A DNA stretch of 64,000 nt. It comes from Euprymna scolopes. Its lineage: Eukaryota; Mollusca; Cephalopoda; Sepiida; Sepiolidae. Shown one piece after another: positions 24,748-34,903 of the stretch. How positions within the stretch are numbered: the first letter of the stretch is position 1; every line of letters starts with the position of its first letter. A program made the translations under genes and the position numbers. The stretch spans positions 87,099,921-87,163,920 of the forward strand of contig CM044499.1 in NCBI GenBank assembly GCA_024364805.1, in the 5' to 3' direction. Under the pieces are notes generated by a model. The model did no database searches. It worked only from the letters and a program-made list of their open reading frames with translations, and was not told where the DNA came from.

Positions 24748-25035
24748 ATAAAATAACTTCCCAGTATTGATTTGCTAGTGCTGTTTTCATTCTGTATTTT
24801 TTTTGTTTTTGAACGTACATTTATCGTCATAATACCTGGTTTTGAAACCTGAGGAGGTCATACCTACATAATAGTTCTTGTTATTCGTGTTTTCTTTTGC
24901 AAATATTGTGGTCTGATAAACTATGCTTTATTTTGAAGTGGCAGAATATGCGGGGTCTATAGTTGCATTTATTTTGTTCATTATTAGTATTTTTATTTTT
25001 ATTTCTATTAGAATTGCTGTTGTTTGGGTGTGGTG
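24748..25035. other. T-rich DNA, nothing recognised
   Basis: A short gap between LINE-A and the (ATT) cluster with no feature seen. Confidence 0.5.
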
Positions 25036-25081
<46 letters not shown>

Positions 25082-25082
25082 G

Positions 25083-25115
<33 letters not shown>

Positions 25116-25157
25116 TCATTATTATTGTTATTATTTAGTTAGTTACATTTACATATA

Positions 25158-25193
<36 letters not shown>

Positions 25194-25235
25194 TAGTTAC
25201 ATTTACATATAATTATTATTATTATTATTATTATT
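25036..25235. repeat. (ATT)/(TAG) microsatellite cluster with a duplicated 22-bp link
   Basis: (ATT)n is followed by (TAG)n, then TTAGTTACATTTACATATAA and (ATT)n, then the same link and another (ATT)n. The link plus repeat therefore forms a two-unit tandem array. Confidence 0.9.
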
Positions 25236-25261
25236 AGTTACATTTTTTTCCTTTGTGTTAG

Positions 25262-25800
25262 TTTTATTTTCTCATGTTGTTCACATTTTTATATGTCTTG
25301 TTATTATTGTTTTCATTGCTCTTATTTAATATTTTATTATTATATGTTTTACTTATCACCTGTAAATTTTCGCAGCAGCTAAATGATAACTTTAGGTTAT
25401 GTTTATTGAAAATTTTGTGTGAGTGGTTGGTTACGGGGGAGTGCTTTTCGATGAGGTCTAGAAATTTCTTGCAAAGTTTCGTGTTTAATATTTGATTGCA
25501 TAGCGGTGTATACCAGATTACATTTCTTTTTCTTATATTTTTAATTTTATTATAGTTATCGGTGTAGGGACCTAGACAATCTATGTAAATAAGTCTGAAT
25601 AAAAAATTTGGTACCCTATTCTTTAAAGAACCCCAACATCTATTAAACTGTAGGAGAGAAATAGCGAACAACTGTGTGCACACGATAAACTTTACTCTAA
25701 GATAACGATACGAAATAAATTTTGAAATTGACAATAACAATAATAAAATAAATAGATAAAATAAAAATAAACTAAAATAAACATATATGTTCATGATTAA
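25262..25800 (-). mobile_element. Penelope-like element, inner block and coding fragment (right copy)
   Basis: The minus strand is open for 176 codons (25264-25794). The first 60 or so residues are hydrophobic and come from the block shared with 22265-22495. Then follow YIDCLGPYTDN and IRKRNVIWYTPLCNQILNTK, LCKKFLDLIEKHSPV, HKIFNKHNLKLSFSCCENLQ. The sequence [RK]KR-IIW[FY]-P, K-FL-L--KHFP, HKIFN-NT-K-SYSC-PN is the region between reverse transcriptase and the GIY-YIG domain in Penelope-like proteins. The RT itself and the endonuclease are absent. Joining of leader to this late region implies an internal deletion. An Asn/Lys-rich end passes into the (ATT) cluster. Confidence 0.75.

Positions 25801-25807
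<7 letters not shown>

Positions 25808-25856
<49 letters not shown>
25808..25856. repeat. (TA)n microsatellite
   Basis: About 48 bases of AT between the outer arm and inner block of the right Penelope-like copy. The left inner block starts with a similar tract. Confidence 0.9.
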
Positions 25857-25858
<2 letters not shown>

Positions 25859-26225
25859 TAACATAATATCCGAAATATAGACTAAAACACAAAATAATAT
25901 CTAACTACACCTAAGGTGAAAGTAGGTAAGCCTAATACAATAAATGATATCTACCCTACTCATAAACACACAAAAAGATGGACTGAACCAGAGGTAAACT
26001 GTACCTTTGTCCTGTAAGTGCCCACCTATTTGCTGCTTAGGATGGGCGTAGTGGCAACTAGGAAGCTGATTAGCTAACTAGAAAATTCAATAGACTGTGC
26101 GTATATATAAACGCGCGATAACCACAACTTCTCGCATAAGCCTGACAAATTCTCACGAGAATAAAACGCGGAATATTCTGTGTAGTTTAATTGTCATATA
26201 TATTTTCATAACTTACTACATAGCT
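25857..26225 (-). mobile_element. Penelope-like element, outer arm (right copy)
   Basis: Reverse complement of 20493-20860, diverged mainly by substitutions, with a few small indels. It lies upstream of the coding fragment in that fragment's sense, joined through the AT tract. It is the reference for the order of parts in this family. Confidence 0.65.
26137..26189 (+). ncRNA. hammerhead-like self-cleaving RNA fold (right copy)
   Basis: Stem I TAAGC/GTTTA pairs at all five positions, including one G-T. The core reads CTGACAA, stem II ATTCT-CACG-AGAAT, then AAAA, stem III CGCGGAA-TA-TTCTGTG, then TA. Compared with the left copy, stem I has changed on both strands while pairing is largely kept. 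Core differences from the family rule are A at the usual G8 (the left copy has G) and A at the usual G12 in both. Here the fold lies on the strand opposite to the neighbouring Penelope-like coding fragment. Confidence 0.35.
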
Positions 26226-26318
26226 CTACCTATATGTTGAGCACTGTTTAAGTAAATAATGAAAGTTTACGCATAAAATTATATCTTCTTACAATATTTA
26301 TGTGATTAAATAAAGTAG

Positions 26319-26358
<40 letters not shown>

Positions 26359-27599
26359 AGAAATATGAGAAATATGGATCTCTAGTAAGTAAGCTACAGA
26401 ACTGTCAATGTTTCATCATCGCATGGAATCATCTAGATACGTGTTAGCTAAACTAACGTATTGAACTAAATAGTAGAGAAAATAGTATTATATCACTTTA
26501 TATATAAATATATAGAGAGACAGAAAAAAAGAAAAAGAGCTGAAGAGATAGATAGACAGAAATAAACAGATAAATTACAAACTAAAAAAACTAAAATATA
26601 TTATCATACGACAAAGATACTTAGCCGGCTTTTAAGTTTATGTTAGGCCTTTCCGTTCACAAAACAAAAGTTCAACAGTTATTCCGGTCACCCAGAACAA
26701 CTCTCGCAGTACTACAGTTTGATCTGATCGTTTACAGGAGACATTTGTTGACAAGTGTTTCTGGTTATTTAGTTTAATAAGGAAAGTCTATCAATCAAGG
26801 GAGACAGGTGTTGATCCACGAGTTACGGCCCTCTTTCTGGCACTGAGGTAGGCACTTTCTCGCGGTAGATTGCTTCTGAAAATAAGCAAAGTTGATCGTC
26901 CGATCTCGTAGCAATGCAAACCCCTTCAAAAACCTGATAACTAAAAATAGTTATCGTTGGCTCTTGTCTTTTAACAAATTATATTAACAGAAGCATAAGA
27001 CTTCAGATTTCTAAAAACATACCACTTTACAAAGATAAAGGTATTGATATTTAAAATTAATTCCTTCAGCGTCCACATTTAAACAGGTGTCGTCTCGTCT
27101 GCGTTCGAGAGCGCTTTTACCTGGGCAATGGTTATCTATAAGCGATGGCTGCCGTGTTGGAATAGGGAAATCTGGCTGCAGTAATCTTGTTAGTCAGTCA
27201 ATTCAAATACAAAATCTGGCGAAATTATTTTACAGCGACGAGCAAGATATACTAACAGAAGAAACTCGATTTTGACACGGCATTTTGGGAGTCTCGATTA
27301 TATTAGACTGGCCACCTTTCTTACTTCTCTCATCTCACATCTCATCTCACTCACCTCTTTCTGGCGATTTCTTCCTTCTCTTCTCCCATCTGTCTTCTAT
27401 TCTCTCATCTGACTAAAGCCTAAGCTTAGGTAGATGTAGCTGGGTGGGGGAGTGAAGGGTTCCCGAATCCTAAACGACTAATGAGGGGTCGCCACGACTC
27501 ATTTTCCTCTCTTTTGATTGACTCCGTGAATACTCACATTTAGTTGGGGGATAGAATGAACTCTTTATCCAAGGCATGTCAAAACCTAATGCTTCTCAT
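26226..27599. other. AT-rich DNA, no gene recognised
   Basis: An AT tract lies at about 26320-26354. 26640-27290 is less AT-rich; the plus frame at 27087-27275 (62 residues, with RALLPGQWLSISDGCRVGIG) has no domain I know. 27330-27420 is a CT-rich stretch with TCATCTCACATCTCATCTCA. Confidence 0.4.
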
Positions 27600-28374
27600 C
27601 AAAAGTGTAGAGAAAATGCTAGGTAACATAATGGGTATGCGACGTCTATCGTGGGATTCATCAGGAACGAAATAAATCAATACAATTTTAGATGATGTCG
27701 GGGGGGAGTTTTATCGAATTCTAAAATAAAAGAGTAGCGTATTGTATAGAGTGTAATGTAAAAAGATGTGTAGGGTCTCTATCATAGTCTTAAATGTATG
27801 TAGTCTATGTCTTAAGGCTGAGGGGGGAGGTATAGTGTGAATGGGTGGTAATTCTATTTTATCGGTGTGTCAGATGCCTATTATCTATGCAGGGGTACTT
27901 TATTGACAGATGCAACCGAGACGACAACAGCACTTTGAGGCGGTGTATAATTTTAGGAGGAATATTGCGATGATGATTTTAGGCGAAAGGATGTATTTTA
28001 AGCAGGGTTGAACATAAGTGATTACATGGGGCGTCGTGCATTATGGTTTTGATTTAGTGAGGCTTGGGAGGGTCCGGAAGTGAGCTAAAGGAGCAAGTTA
28101 TGGGGTGGGTAGTTGCAAGGCTATAATAATAAATTTCGGAATACAAATATATTTTAGAGAATATGTAGCAATAATCCAAGGGTTGCCCTGTTATTAGATG
28201 TACAGGGAGTATAAGGCAGGGATATAAGGATAGCGTAGCAAAGTTTATGGAGGTGGATAAAAATACAAAAGAGATCTTAGTATGTGGACGATTGGTGGGG
28301 TGGGATAATAGGCGGAAAAATATACTATTAATAATAACAATGATACTATTACTACTACTACTGCCGTTGCCACG

Positions 28375-28405
<31 letters not shown>

Positions 28406-30200
28406 ATAATAATAATAATAATAATAGCGAAAAGGTAAATAAAATTAAGAGATAAACAATAAAAATAAAATTAAAAATAACAAATGAAATAAAATTAAGG
28501 GAAAAAGGATGAAGAATAAAATAAAAAGAAAAAAAAATGAAAAAATAAATAACTAAACTGAAAATTTGGTGAAATGGGGGCAGAATTGGATAACTAGAGT
28601 ACATGCATACAAAAATGGGTCACAAAGGAATAATGTATATATGGATTTAGCCAGCAGAGCAGAGAGTTCAGTAGAGAATACTCCCGAGGATATAAATCTC
28701 TAGGACAGGAAAATGTCTGCATAAGTCAACTATATAGTCGTGAATATACCGACTGCAAGGATCATTGATATATGTTATTTAGGAGCAAGCTAGACATAAA
28801 CAACAGAATACATATATACTCGTTTATAAACGAGAAAAGGTTTCTTGCTCTATGGCGTTTCGGTGAATTGTGTTATTACTCGTACCAAGAGAGGTTTGCA
28901 AATTCAACAACGAGCGCTTGTTTTATCAATAGATGTGGAGGAAGGAAATATTACCTCTGTTCTAAAAAAAAGACAATGCGAAGATTGGGATTTAGTTAGT
29001 TTCAACGTTGGTGTTGGTATTTCCACGTTTGTCTTGTATATTCCTAGTTATATGTTTCCGTGGGTGTTCCTTGGTTAGTGTTGACCAATTGTAGTCTTTA
29101 TTCGTCCTTTGCGTATATTGAGTGCAGATTTGAAGTAGCACAATCGAGCCAAGTTCAATAATTGTGTCGAAAGGGTCGGCTGGTAGCGCGATCAGCTGCT
29201 TTACACTCGAATGAAGGTCAGTGTATAGTTAGTAGTAGCGACAAGATAGCTGGGTGGAAGGAGGTTGAAAGAATACGCTACGTATTTGCGTGGCTGTGGT
29301 TAGATGGACCTGAATAGTCGGGAGGTTTAGATGGGAGATGGGAGTTTTGGGGTATTCGCGTGGGGGGGGGCGAATTTAAGGAAATGAAAGTCAGTTGCCA
29401 TTATCGTCAGGAATGTTTAGTAAATTTAAATATAAGTATTTCTGGATTGACTGAGTTAGTATTATTTATTCTAATTGCATAAGTTTATATGTGTTAATTG
29501 TATAGTATGGATTAGTTCGATTTGTGGAGGGGATTTGCGAGTGGAAGGGGCAGAGGGAGATATTTTAAGGTTCTTATTATTGGTTTGAGGTTTGAGGCCC
29601 GGTAAAGGGAGGAGGTTCTAAGTTTCTTTTCATTAAGCTTTGGCTTTAAATTGATGAGGACAGAGTCTTGGTATAACTAATGCTTATCTGGCGGTGTTCA
29701 TTCAGCGGGGTTATTTGTAGTTCCATATTTGAATTTTCTCTTGTGCCTGCAACTGCAAATTATCTCTGGTTTAGATTTAAGGATGTTTAATTTATTAGGT
29801 GATGTTATAATCTCGGTGGCCTCTGCGTTGCAAAGCAGACGGTATTTAGAGCATGGGCTGTAAGATTTGGATTTTCTTAATATTTTTCATTTTAATGAGA
29901 AGTTTATGTTGTTTTGTTTCAGATTTCTAACTAAGTTCGATGGGGTTGTTTTTGTCTCAGGAGTCTCTCTAGAGAACGATTGTAAGTGGTTCGAAATTCT
30001 GGCTTTTATCGGGAAAGAGGATAATCCTATGTACGTGTGTATTTTGGGGCTTGTGTGCGGTGTATTAAGGGTTTTTTCGTTTATTTGCGGATTAATTGAG
30101 TTTAGATGTTCCGGGGTTATTCAGTGTGCGGCTCAGTACCGTTTATTCCTATCGGCTGCGTGATCAGTTGTTCGACGAGTGTGCTATTATTTATTGAGTT
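27600..30200. other. G-biased unassigned region
   Basis: The plus strand is strikingly richer in G than C for about 2.5 kb, with runs such as GGGGGGGAG (27701) and GTGGGGGGGGGCG (29360). Triplet repeats (ACT then AAT) occupy about 28339-28432. Frames at 28845-29078 and 29867-30163 (77 and 98 residues) are open but unrecognised; the second is hydrophobic with several Cys. The skew ends at the antisense LINE-B piece. Confidence 0.4.
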
Positions 30201-30204
30201 ATGC

Positions 30205-30745
30205 GCATTCAGAATCCCGAAAGGGAGTTCCAAAGACTAGCAGTTCTGGGGAAGAAACTATTAGAGTAGAAGGCTTTCTTACATCTATGGATCTCTACTG
30301 TGAAGGGGTAGGATTTAACAGCTTGCCGGGCTTGTCGGGGGTATTCATGTGGACGGGGTAAACAAGTGCTTGTAGTTTGTCAAAGCATTCACCATTAAAA
30401 TATTTGTAGAACAGGCAGAGGGATGAAACATTTCGTCGATGGGATGTAGGCTGAAGCCTAGATGACAGTTCAGGACCTATCACGTTGACGACTCTCTTTT
30501 GAACCTTGTCCAGGAGTGAGAGATCACGTTGGCGATTCTCTTTTGAACCTTGTCTAGGAGTGAGAGATACGTAGCAGACGCACCAGCCCAAATGTGACAA
30601 CAATACTCCATACATGGGCGAATTGTAGCTTTATAGAGGTACAGGATACTTTCAGGCGTAAGTAATTTTCTAGCACGGTAGAGAGAGTCTACCTTCTTTG
30701 TGTCTTGGGCAATACTCTCAATGTATCTATTTCAGTTCATATTCC
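30205..30745 (-). mobile_element. LINE family B fragment, antisense
   Basis: On the minus strand it aligns with 50700-51180 of the plus-strand LINE-B. Shared protein blocks are PESILYLYKATIRP, MEYCCHIWAGASA (partly in another frame), RVVNVIGPELSSRLQPTSHR, RNVSSLCLFYKYFNGECFDK and PVHMNTPDKPG. The frame at 30295-30615 is open for 106 residues. Both ends are cut: the sense 3' side stops at about 30205 in LWNSLSGF. A 44-bp tandem duplication lies inside. Confidence 0.8.
30479..30566. repeat. 44-bp tandem duplication
   Basis: 30479-30522 and 30523-30566 are the same 44 bases (starting ATCACGTTG, ending AGGAGTGAGAG) with three substitutions. The unit is not a multiple of three, so the LINE-B reading frame differs between the two units. 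Confidence 0.9.
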
Positions 30746-31481
30746 CTGTAAATGCTTCGTTTCTAGAATGTCATTTTTCTGATCTTACTTTGCAGTTTTG
30801 CCTTCTCACTTACTCTTCCTGTGTGTACTTTCGTTTTACAACGTCTCACTATACATTTTAGTAGTCCCTTTAGTCAATTTTCTGTTCATGCTGTTATATA
30901 CATATTGTATTGTTTTTTAAATATATAGTTATATAAATCTTTTTATTTCATTTTTTTCTAATTTAAATTTTCTTAATCCAGTTTTGTTTTTTGTGTCTGG
31001 AAGTTTTGCTCCTCTTTCGGTAAGAAGAATTTAACTTCGAAATGGCATGGCCTAAATAGGTTTTTCTTTTCGACTCCCCTTCATTCCTTATTATGATGAT
31101 AAAATAAAGTTGTATCTCACTTTTATTTCTAATCATTTATTTATTATATGAATTGCCCCTCTTAACCGCGTTAGGCTTTTACTATCTTGATAGGTTAGAG
31201 TTAAACAATTTAAAAAATATCTTTTATGATGTTTATTATTCTTCTGATAGTAGTTATTGCCTTGTGTTACATATCACTTAGCAGTAATATTTTCGAAGTA
31301 AAAATGACTGCCAAGTAAAAAAGGTTACTTAGATTTCATCAGTCCCCTACCCTCCTGTGTTTAAAATTCAGTCATTATTATCTATCAAGTAGTTTTAATT
31401 TCTCAAGGCCACATATCAATTTCTCACCTGTGGCTAGAAACTGCCTTTGAAGGACTACGATAACAATGTAAACTTTTGATA
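30746..31481. other. AT-rich DNA, no gene recognised
   Basis: T-rich on the plus strand. 31005-31080 (CTCCTCTTTCGGTAAGAAGA...) has the style of a repeat terminus but no partner in the window. Confidence 0.45.
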
Positions 31482-31711
31482 TACAGTAGAACCCTGTGAT
31501 ACAGTGGCCCTAGGATACAGTGTTTTTCAGGTTACGATGTGGAATACAATGTTTTTCCGGACCCTAGTTATGGTATTTGCCTCGCCTTACAGTGTTATTT
31601 ATGATGTCATTTGATGATAGACATATGTATTATATGCTGTACAGTGTTATTTATAATGTTATTTGATTATATATAAATGTGTATAATATACTGTACCGGG
31701 GTTCTAGTGTA
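31482..31711. mobile_element. pogo/Tigger-like MITE
   Basis: TA-CAGTAGAACCCTG at the left is mirrored by CGGGGTTCTAGTG-TA at the right, giving imperfect 13-bp inverted ends bounded by TA. CAGTAGAACC ends are characteristic of pogo/Tigger elements. The body is 226 bp without coding capacity. Its right half is a two-unit tandem repeat of about 53 bp (31589-31640 and 31641-31694), each starting ACAGTGTTATTTAT. Confidence 0.6.
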
Positions 31712-32273
31712 CTTTATTTTTTCTGTTAATTTACCTAACCAGGTGAATCCCATCATGTTTCATCCTTTCACCCCTTACATTGGTTTGCCTTATCTGGATA
31801 ATGCCAATGTTACTTTAGGACAGCAATACATATGAAAAAATAATAAAAAAATAAAATGAACAAATAATTATTTTTAAAAAAAATAAGCTAATATAACCTC
31901 TAAAATAAAAATTAAAACAAAATCAGCAATTAATTTGACAAATTCACAAAAAAATAGCGTCACTTCTCTTCAAAACAAAGGAAGAAATAAGACTGTCAAA
32001 CCTTTATCTGAGAGAAGATCTGCCATTAACTAGTGAAAACATGAACTCATGGAGACGAATAACAATGAATCTGATTGTTTTTTAGTTGATATGTGATTAT
32101 TGATTAAAACAAGAGATTTCCAGAGAGGCGTTATATGTAAATTAATTTATGAAAAGTAGAAAGTGATCCTTGAGTTTACTTTCAGCAGCCTCATAAATCT
32201 TGCTTCACTTATTTTGTCCTTTAGTTCTTACATTCCATGGGTGAGGTTTTTGACAAAAGGGGAAAGATTTTTC
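31712..32273. other. AT-rich DNA, no gene recognised
   Basis: Includes an A-rich stretch at 31830-31960. Nothing recognised. Confidence 0.5.
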
Positions 32274-33470
32274 TACGAGGGGCGTGCAATAAGTAATGCC
32301 TCGGACCGACTTCCAGTTGTCTGATCTAGCTGAATTTTTGCATGTACAATGATGTATATATCTACAAAATTACAGCTCTGAACTAATAGTGGTTTCTGTT
32401 TTACAGGTGTTTGAACTGAGTCAGGTGTGAACTGGAGTCTGTTGAATGTCGAGCAGTGATCCGGTTTTTGTATTTGAAAGGACGCACATCACAGGAGACT
32501 TTTGATGAAATGAAAGAGATTTATGGTGATAATGCCCCATCATAATATCTTGTAAACCGCTGGTATCGTGAATTCAAACATGGCCGGAAGTCTGTGGAAA
32601 CAGCTCCCAGAATTGGTCGCCCCCTTCTGCCATTGATGAGGCATCTGTCCGTCAAGTTGAGACTGCCATTTTGGAAGATCGGCGCATTACTATTCGCCAA
32701 ATAGCCCAAGATGTCAAGATTAGTACAGAGTCTGTTGAAACCATCATTCATGACCATTTTCATATAAATAAGGTGTTTTCCAAATTGATTCACAGGTTGC
32801 TCACACCATTCCCGAAGCGAGAACGCGTCGAGTGCTCGAGGATGAATTTGGAGATGTGCTAAGAAGATGAGTCAAAGTTTTTCAAAAAACTGATTCCACA
32901 GGATGAAACCTGGGCCCATCACTATGATCCAGAGACCAAAACCCAGTCAATGCAGTGGAAGTACTTGGACTCACCACCTCCAAAGAAGGCAAGGGTGCAG
33001 CCCTCCACTGGCAAGGTAATGCTCACAGTCTTCTTAAGGGAAGCTATCAAAATCAAGAGGCGGAGCAACATCAGCAAAGGTACCCTCCTCATGCAGGACA
33101 ACGCTCCGGTCCACAACTCGCATGTCGCCAGATCAGAAGCACGGGCGCGTGGTTATGAAATCATTCCCCATCCTCCCTACTCTCCTGACCTTGCACCCTT
33201 TTACTTTCACCTCTTCCCATCCATGAAGTTGTTTTTGAAAGGAAAGCGTTCCCAGGTGATGTAGCCTTGATTTCTGAAGTCACGTCGTGGTTGGAGGACC
33301 AACCTGGGGTGTTCTACAAAAACGGTCTCCAGAGCTGCATCAAACGATAGGAGAAATACATAACTCTGGGTGGTTCCTATGTAGAGTAAGACTAATAACT
33401 GTGCAAAGTTTCGTTGCTCTACTGCTATGGGAAGTGGGTCAGTGGCATTACTTATTGCACGCCCCTCGTA
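32274..33470 (+). mobile_element. mariner transposon with both ends intact
   Basis: 32274-32300 and 33444-33470 are perfect 27-bp inverted repeats (TACGAGGGGCGTGCAATAAG and seven more bases), including the TA that mariners duplicate on insertion. Between them lies one transposase pseudogene on the plus strand. At 1,193 bp without the TAs it is close to the usual 1.25-1.3 kb. The perfect ends suggest it is younger than other DNA transposons in the window. Confidence 0.95.
32421..33389 (+). pseudogene. mariner transposase (D34D type), inactivated
   Basis: Residue blocks in order: AVIRFLYLKGRTSQETFDEM (paired helix-turn-helix start), YLVNRWYREFKHGRKSVETA, PRIGRPL, ASVRQVETAILEDRRITIRQ, VKISTESVETIIHDH, LIPQDETWAHHYDPE with the first catalytic Asp, GTLLMQDNAPVHNS with the second, and HPPYSPDLAPFYFHLFPSMK with the third, 34 residues apart as in mariners. 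The tail is WLEDQPGVFYKNGLQSCIKR and LGGSYVE. There is a stop near 32542, a frameshift near 32627 and further stops near 32862 and 33264. About 30 residues normally found between VMLTVF and REAIKIK seem to be missing. The start codon is uncertain. Confidence 0.9.
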
Positions 33471-33659
33471 AAATTGTCGAATTATCCAAAAAAAATTGCA
33501 GCAAACTTAGCAACAGATTAGATAACTCTTCCATTTTAAATTTGACGTGAGTCGGAGGGTCTAGGCCATTATTAAGGTGGTCTGTTCTTTATTGAGGTAT
33601 GATCCTGTGTAGTTATAGGGGGTTCATCCTCCTAAGCTTTATGAAGGGGTTAGTTTATT
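33471..33659. other. spacer, nothing recognised
   Basis: Short AT-rich interval between the mariner and the 5S-derived sequence. Confidence 0.5.
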
Positions 33660-33778
33660 ACTAATCGGCTGAGTCATGTTGACACCTGTTCTCGTTAAAT
33701 CATCAAAGTTGAGCAACATTGAGATTGATCAGTACCAGTTATGTAACTATTTGGGAATACCATGCACTGTATGCAGGA
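33660..33778 (+). pseudogene. 5S rRNA-derived sequence (pseudogene or SINE3 head)
   Basis: Recalled metazoan 5S rRNA aligns over about 119 bases: CATGTTGA (CACGTTGA), CACCTGTTCTCGT (CACCGGTTCTCGT), AAGTTGAGCAACATTGAG (AAGTTAAGCAACGTCGAG), ATCAGTACC (GTCAGTACT) and TTGGGAATACC with GCACTGTATGC (CTGGGAAYACC, GTGCTGTAGGC). The internal promoter boxes are all present but altered. Most changes are C-to-T or G-to-A, as in old methylated CpG decay. A single scrap of 5S in a repeat-rich region is either a processed pseudogene or the 5S head of a SINE3-type retroposon. Confidence 0.7.
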
Positions 33779-34673
33779 GGATATTGACACTTTCCTGCAA
33801 CAGCTACAAAAACCTAACAGTCATCTCCACTGATGCCGATATACATGCGACTGGGGGCTGCTTGTGTATTTCATACTCCAATAAAACTTCGTTCTTTGTA
33901 GGAAGTTGGTTCAACTTGCTTAGGATTAGTGCTGCTTCTGTATGGTTTCGTAATTGCCTTAGACTCAAGGAATGTTGATGGGGCTGCTCAGGTATGTTTT
34001 GCAAGCCAGCGTACTCTTCCTGGCTTTTCAAATTCTACTTTATGGACTTTGTGTCACATCCGCTGTGGTAAGGAGATAAATCTTATCAAAACCAGGAGAA
34101 ATAGCTTAGTATAAATCCTTCGTTTCCTATGCAAACAGTTTTATACAAATGCTTTGCAAATAATGAATGCCAATTGTTTCAGTAATCTTTCTATTGAGGG
34201 AAATTTAACAACTTCTTCACATGTATCATGAATGAAAAATTGAGTAACACAATATTTTTTAAACTGGAAACATTTATTTATTGAAAACAAATAGAAAGTT
34301 AATGAGATGCTAAAAACAGTTGTTATAACTATGAAAGATCTTAAAAATGCAAGGATTATTGTGTCAACATTACACATCTCTTATTGTGTCAGCAAATGGC
34401 TAAATCATGTGTTATCTAATAAGTAGTCCTTATTCGTTTATTTAAGGGAACCAATCGTCTCAGATGCAGTTTTGTTGCTATATCTTCAAAGCAAATTGGA
34501 CCTAATTCTAAAGGGGCAATCCTATTGGCTAAGCCACATATTTGTAATCGCTTTCAGGGAATCAAAGGGAGATAGCATATTTGATGCTTGTTCAGAATTC
34601 CCACTATATTAAAAAAACTAAAACAGAAAAATCTTTATGATGCACATACCAGTGACAGAAAAAAAAATTATAC
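33779..34673. other. unassigned, possibly the body of the 5S-headed element
   Basis: 33779-34110 is less AT-rich than what follows and could be a SINE body. The plus frame at 33676-33978 (100 residues) starts inside the 5S-like part, so it is unlikely to be a gene. 34110-34673 is AT-rich with nothing recognised. Confidence 0.35.
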
Positions 34674-34835
34674 CATATCATATCATATCATATAGTATTG
34701 TATGAAATATCATATCATATAGTATTGTATGAAATAGCATATCATATAGTATATTATGAAAGTTTTTTTTGTTTTTGCTTTGTTTTTATTTTGTTTTTGT
34801 TTTTTTTTGTTTTTTTTTGTTTTTGTTTTTTGTTA
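34674..34835. repeat. CATAT minisatellite and T-rich tract
   Basis: CATAT pentamers lead into three units of about 32 bp built on CATATCATATAGTATTGTAT, the third shortened. Then come about 78 bases of T runs punctuated by single G or C (TTTTTG units). Confidence 0.85.
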
Positions 34836-34903
34836 AGCATGTAATGTATTTGATAACATGGGAGAGCCTTCCTCCTCCATTAAAAAAAGGTGTACAAAGA
34901 AAG

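Noticed and set aside
25036-25235. CRISPR array suggested by regular repeats with spacers
   Set aside because: The repeats are triplet microsatellites with one duplicated 22-bp link. The window is eukaryotic in character and there are no spacers or cas genes.
20493-26225. Reading the large inverted repeats as the ends of one big DNA transposon
   Set aside because: The outer and inner blocks are spaced differently on the two sides, and the right side joins Penelope-like coding sequence. Two separate copies in opposite orientation explain this better.
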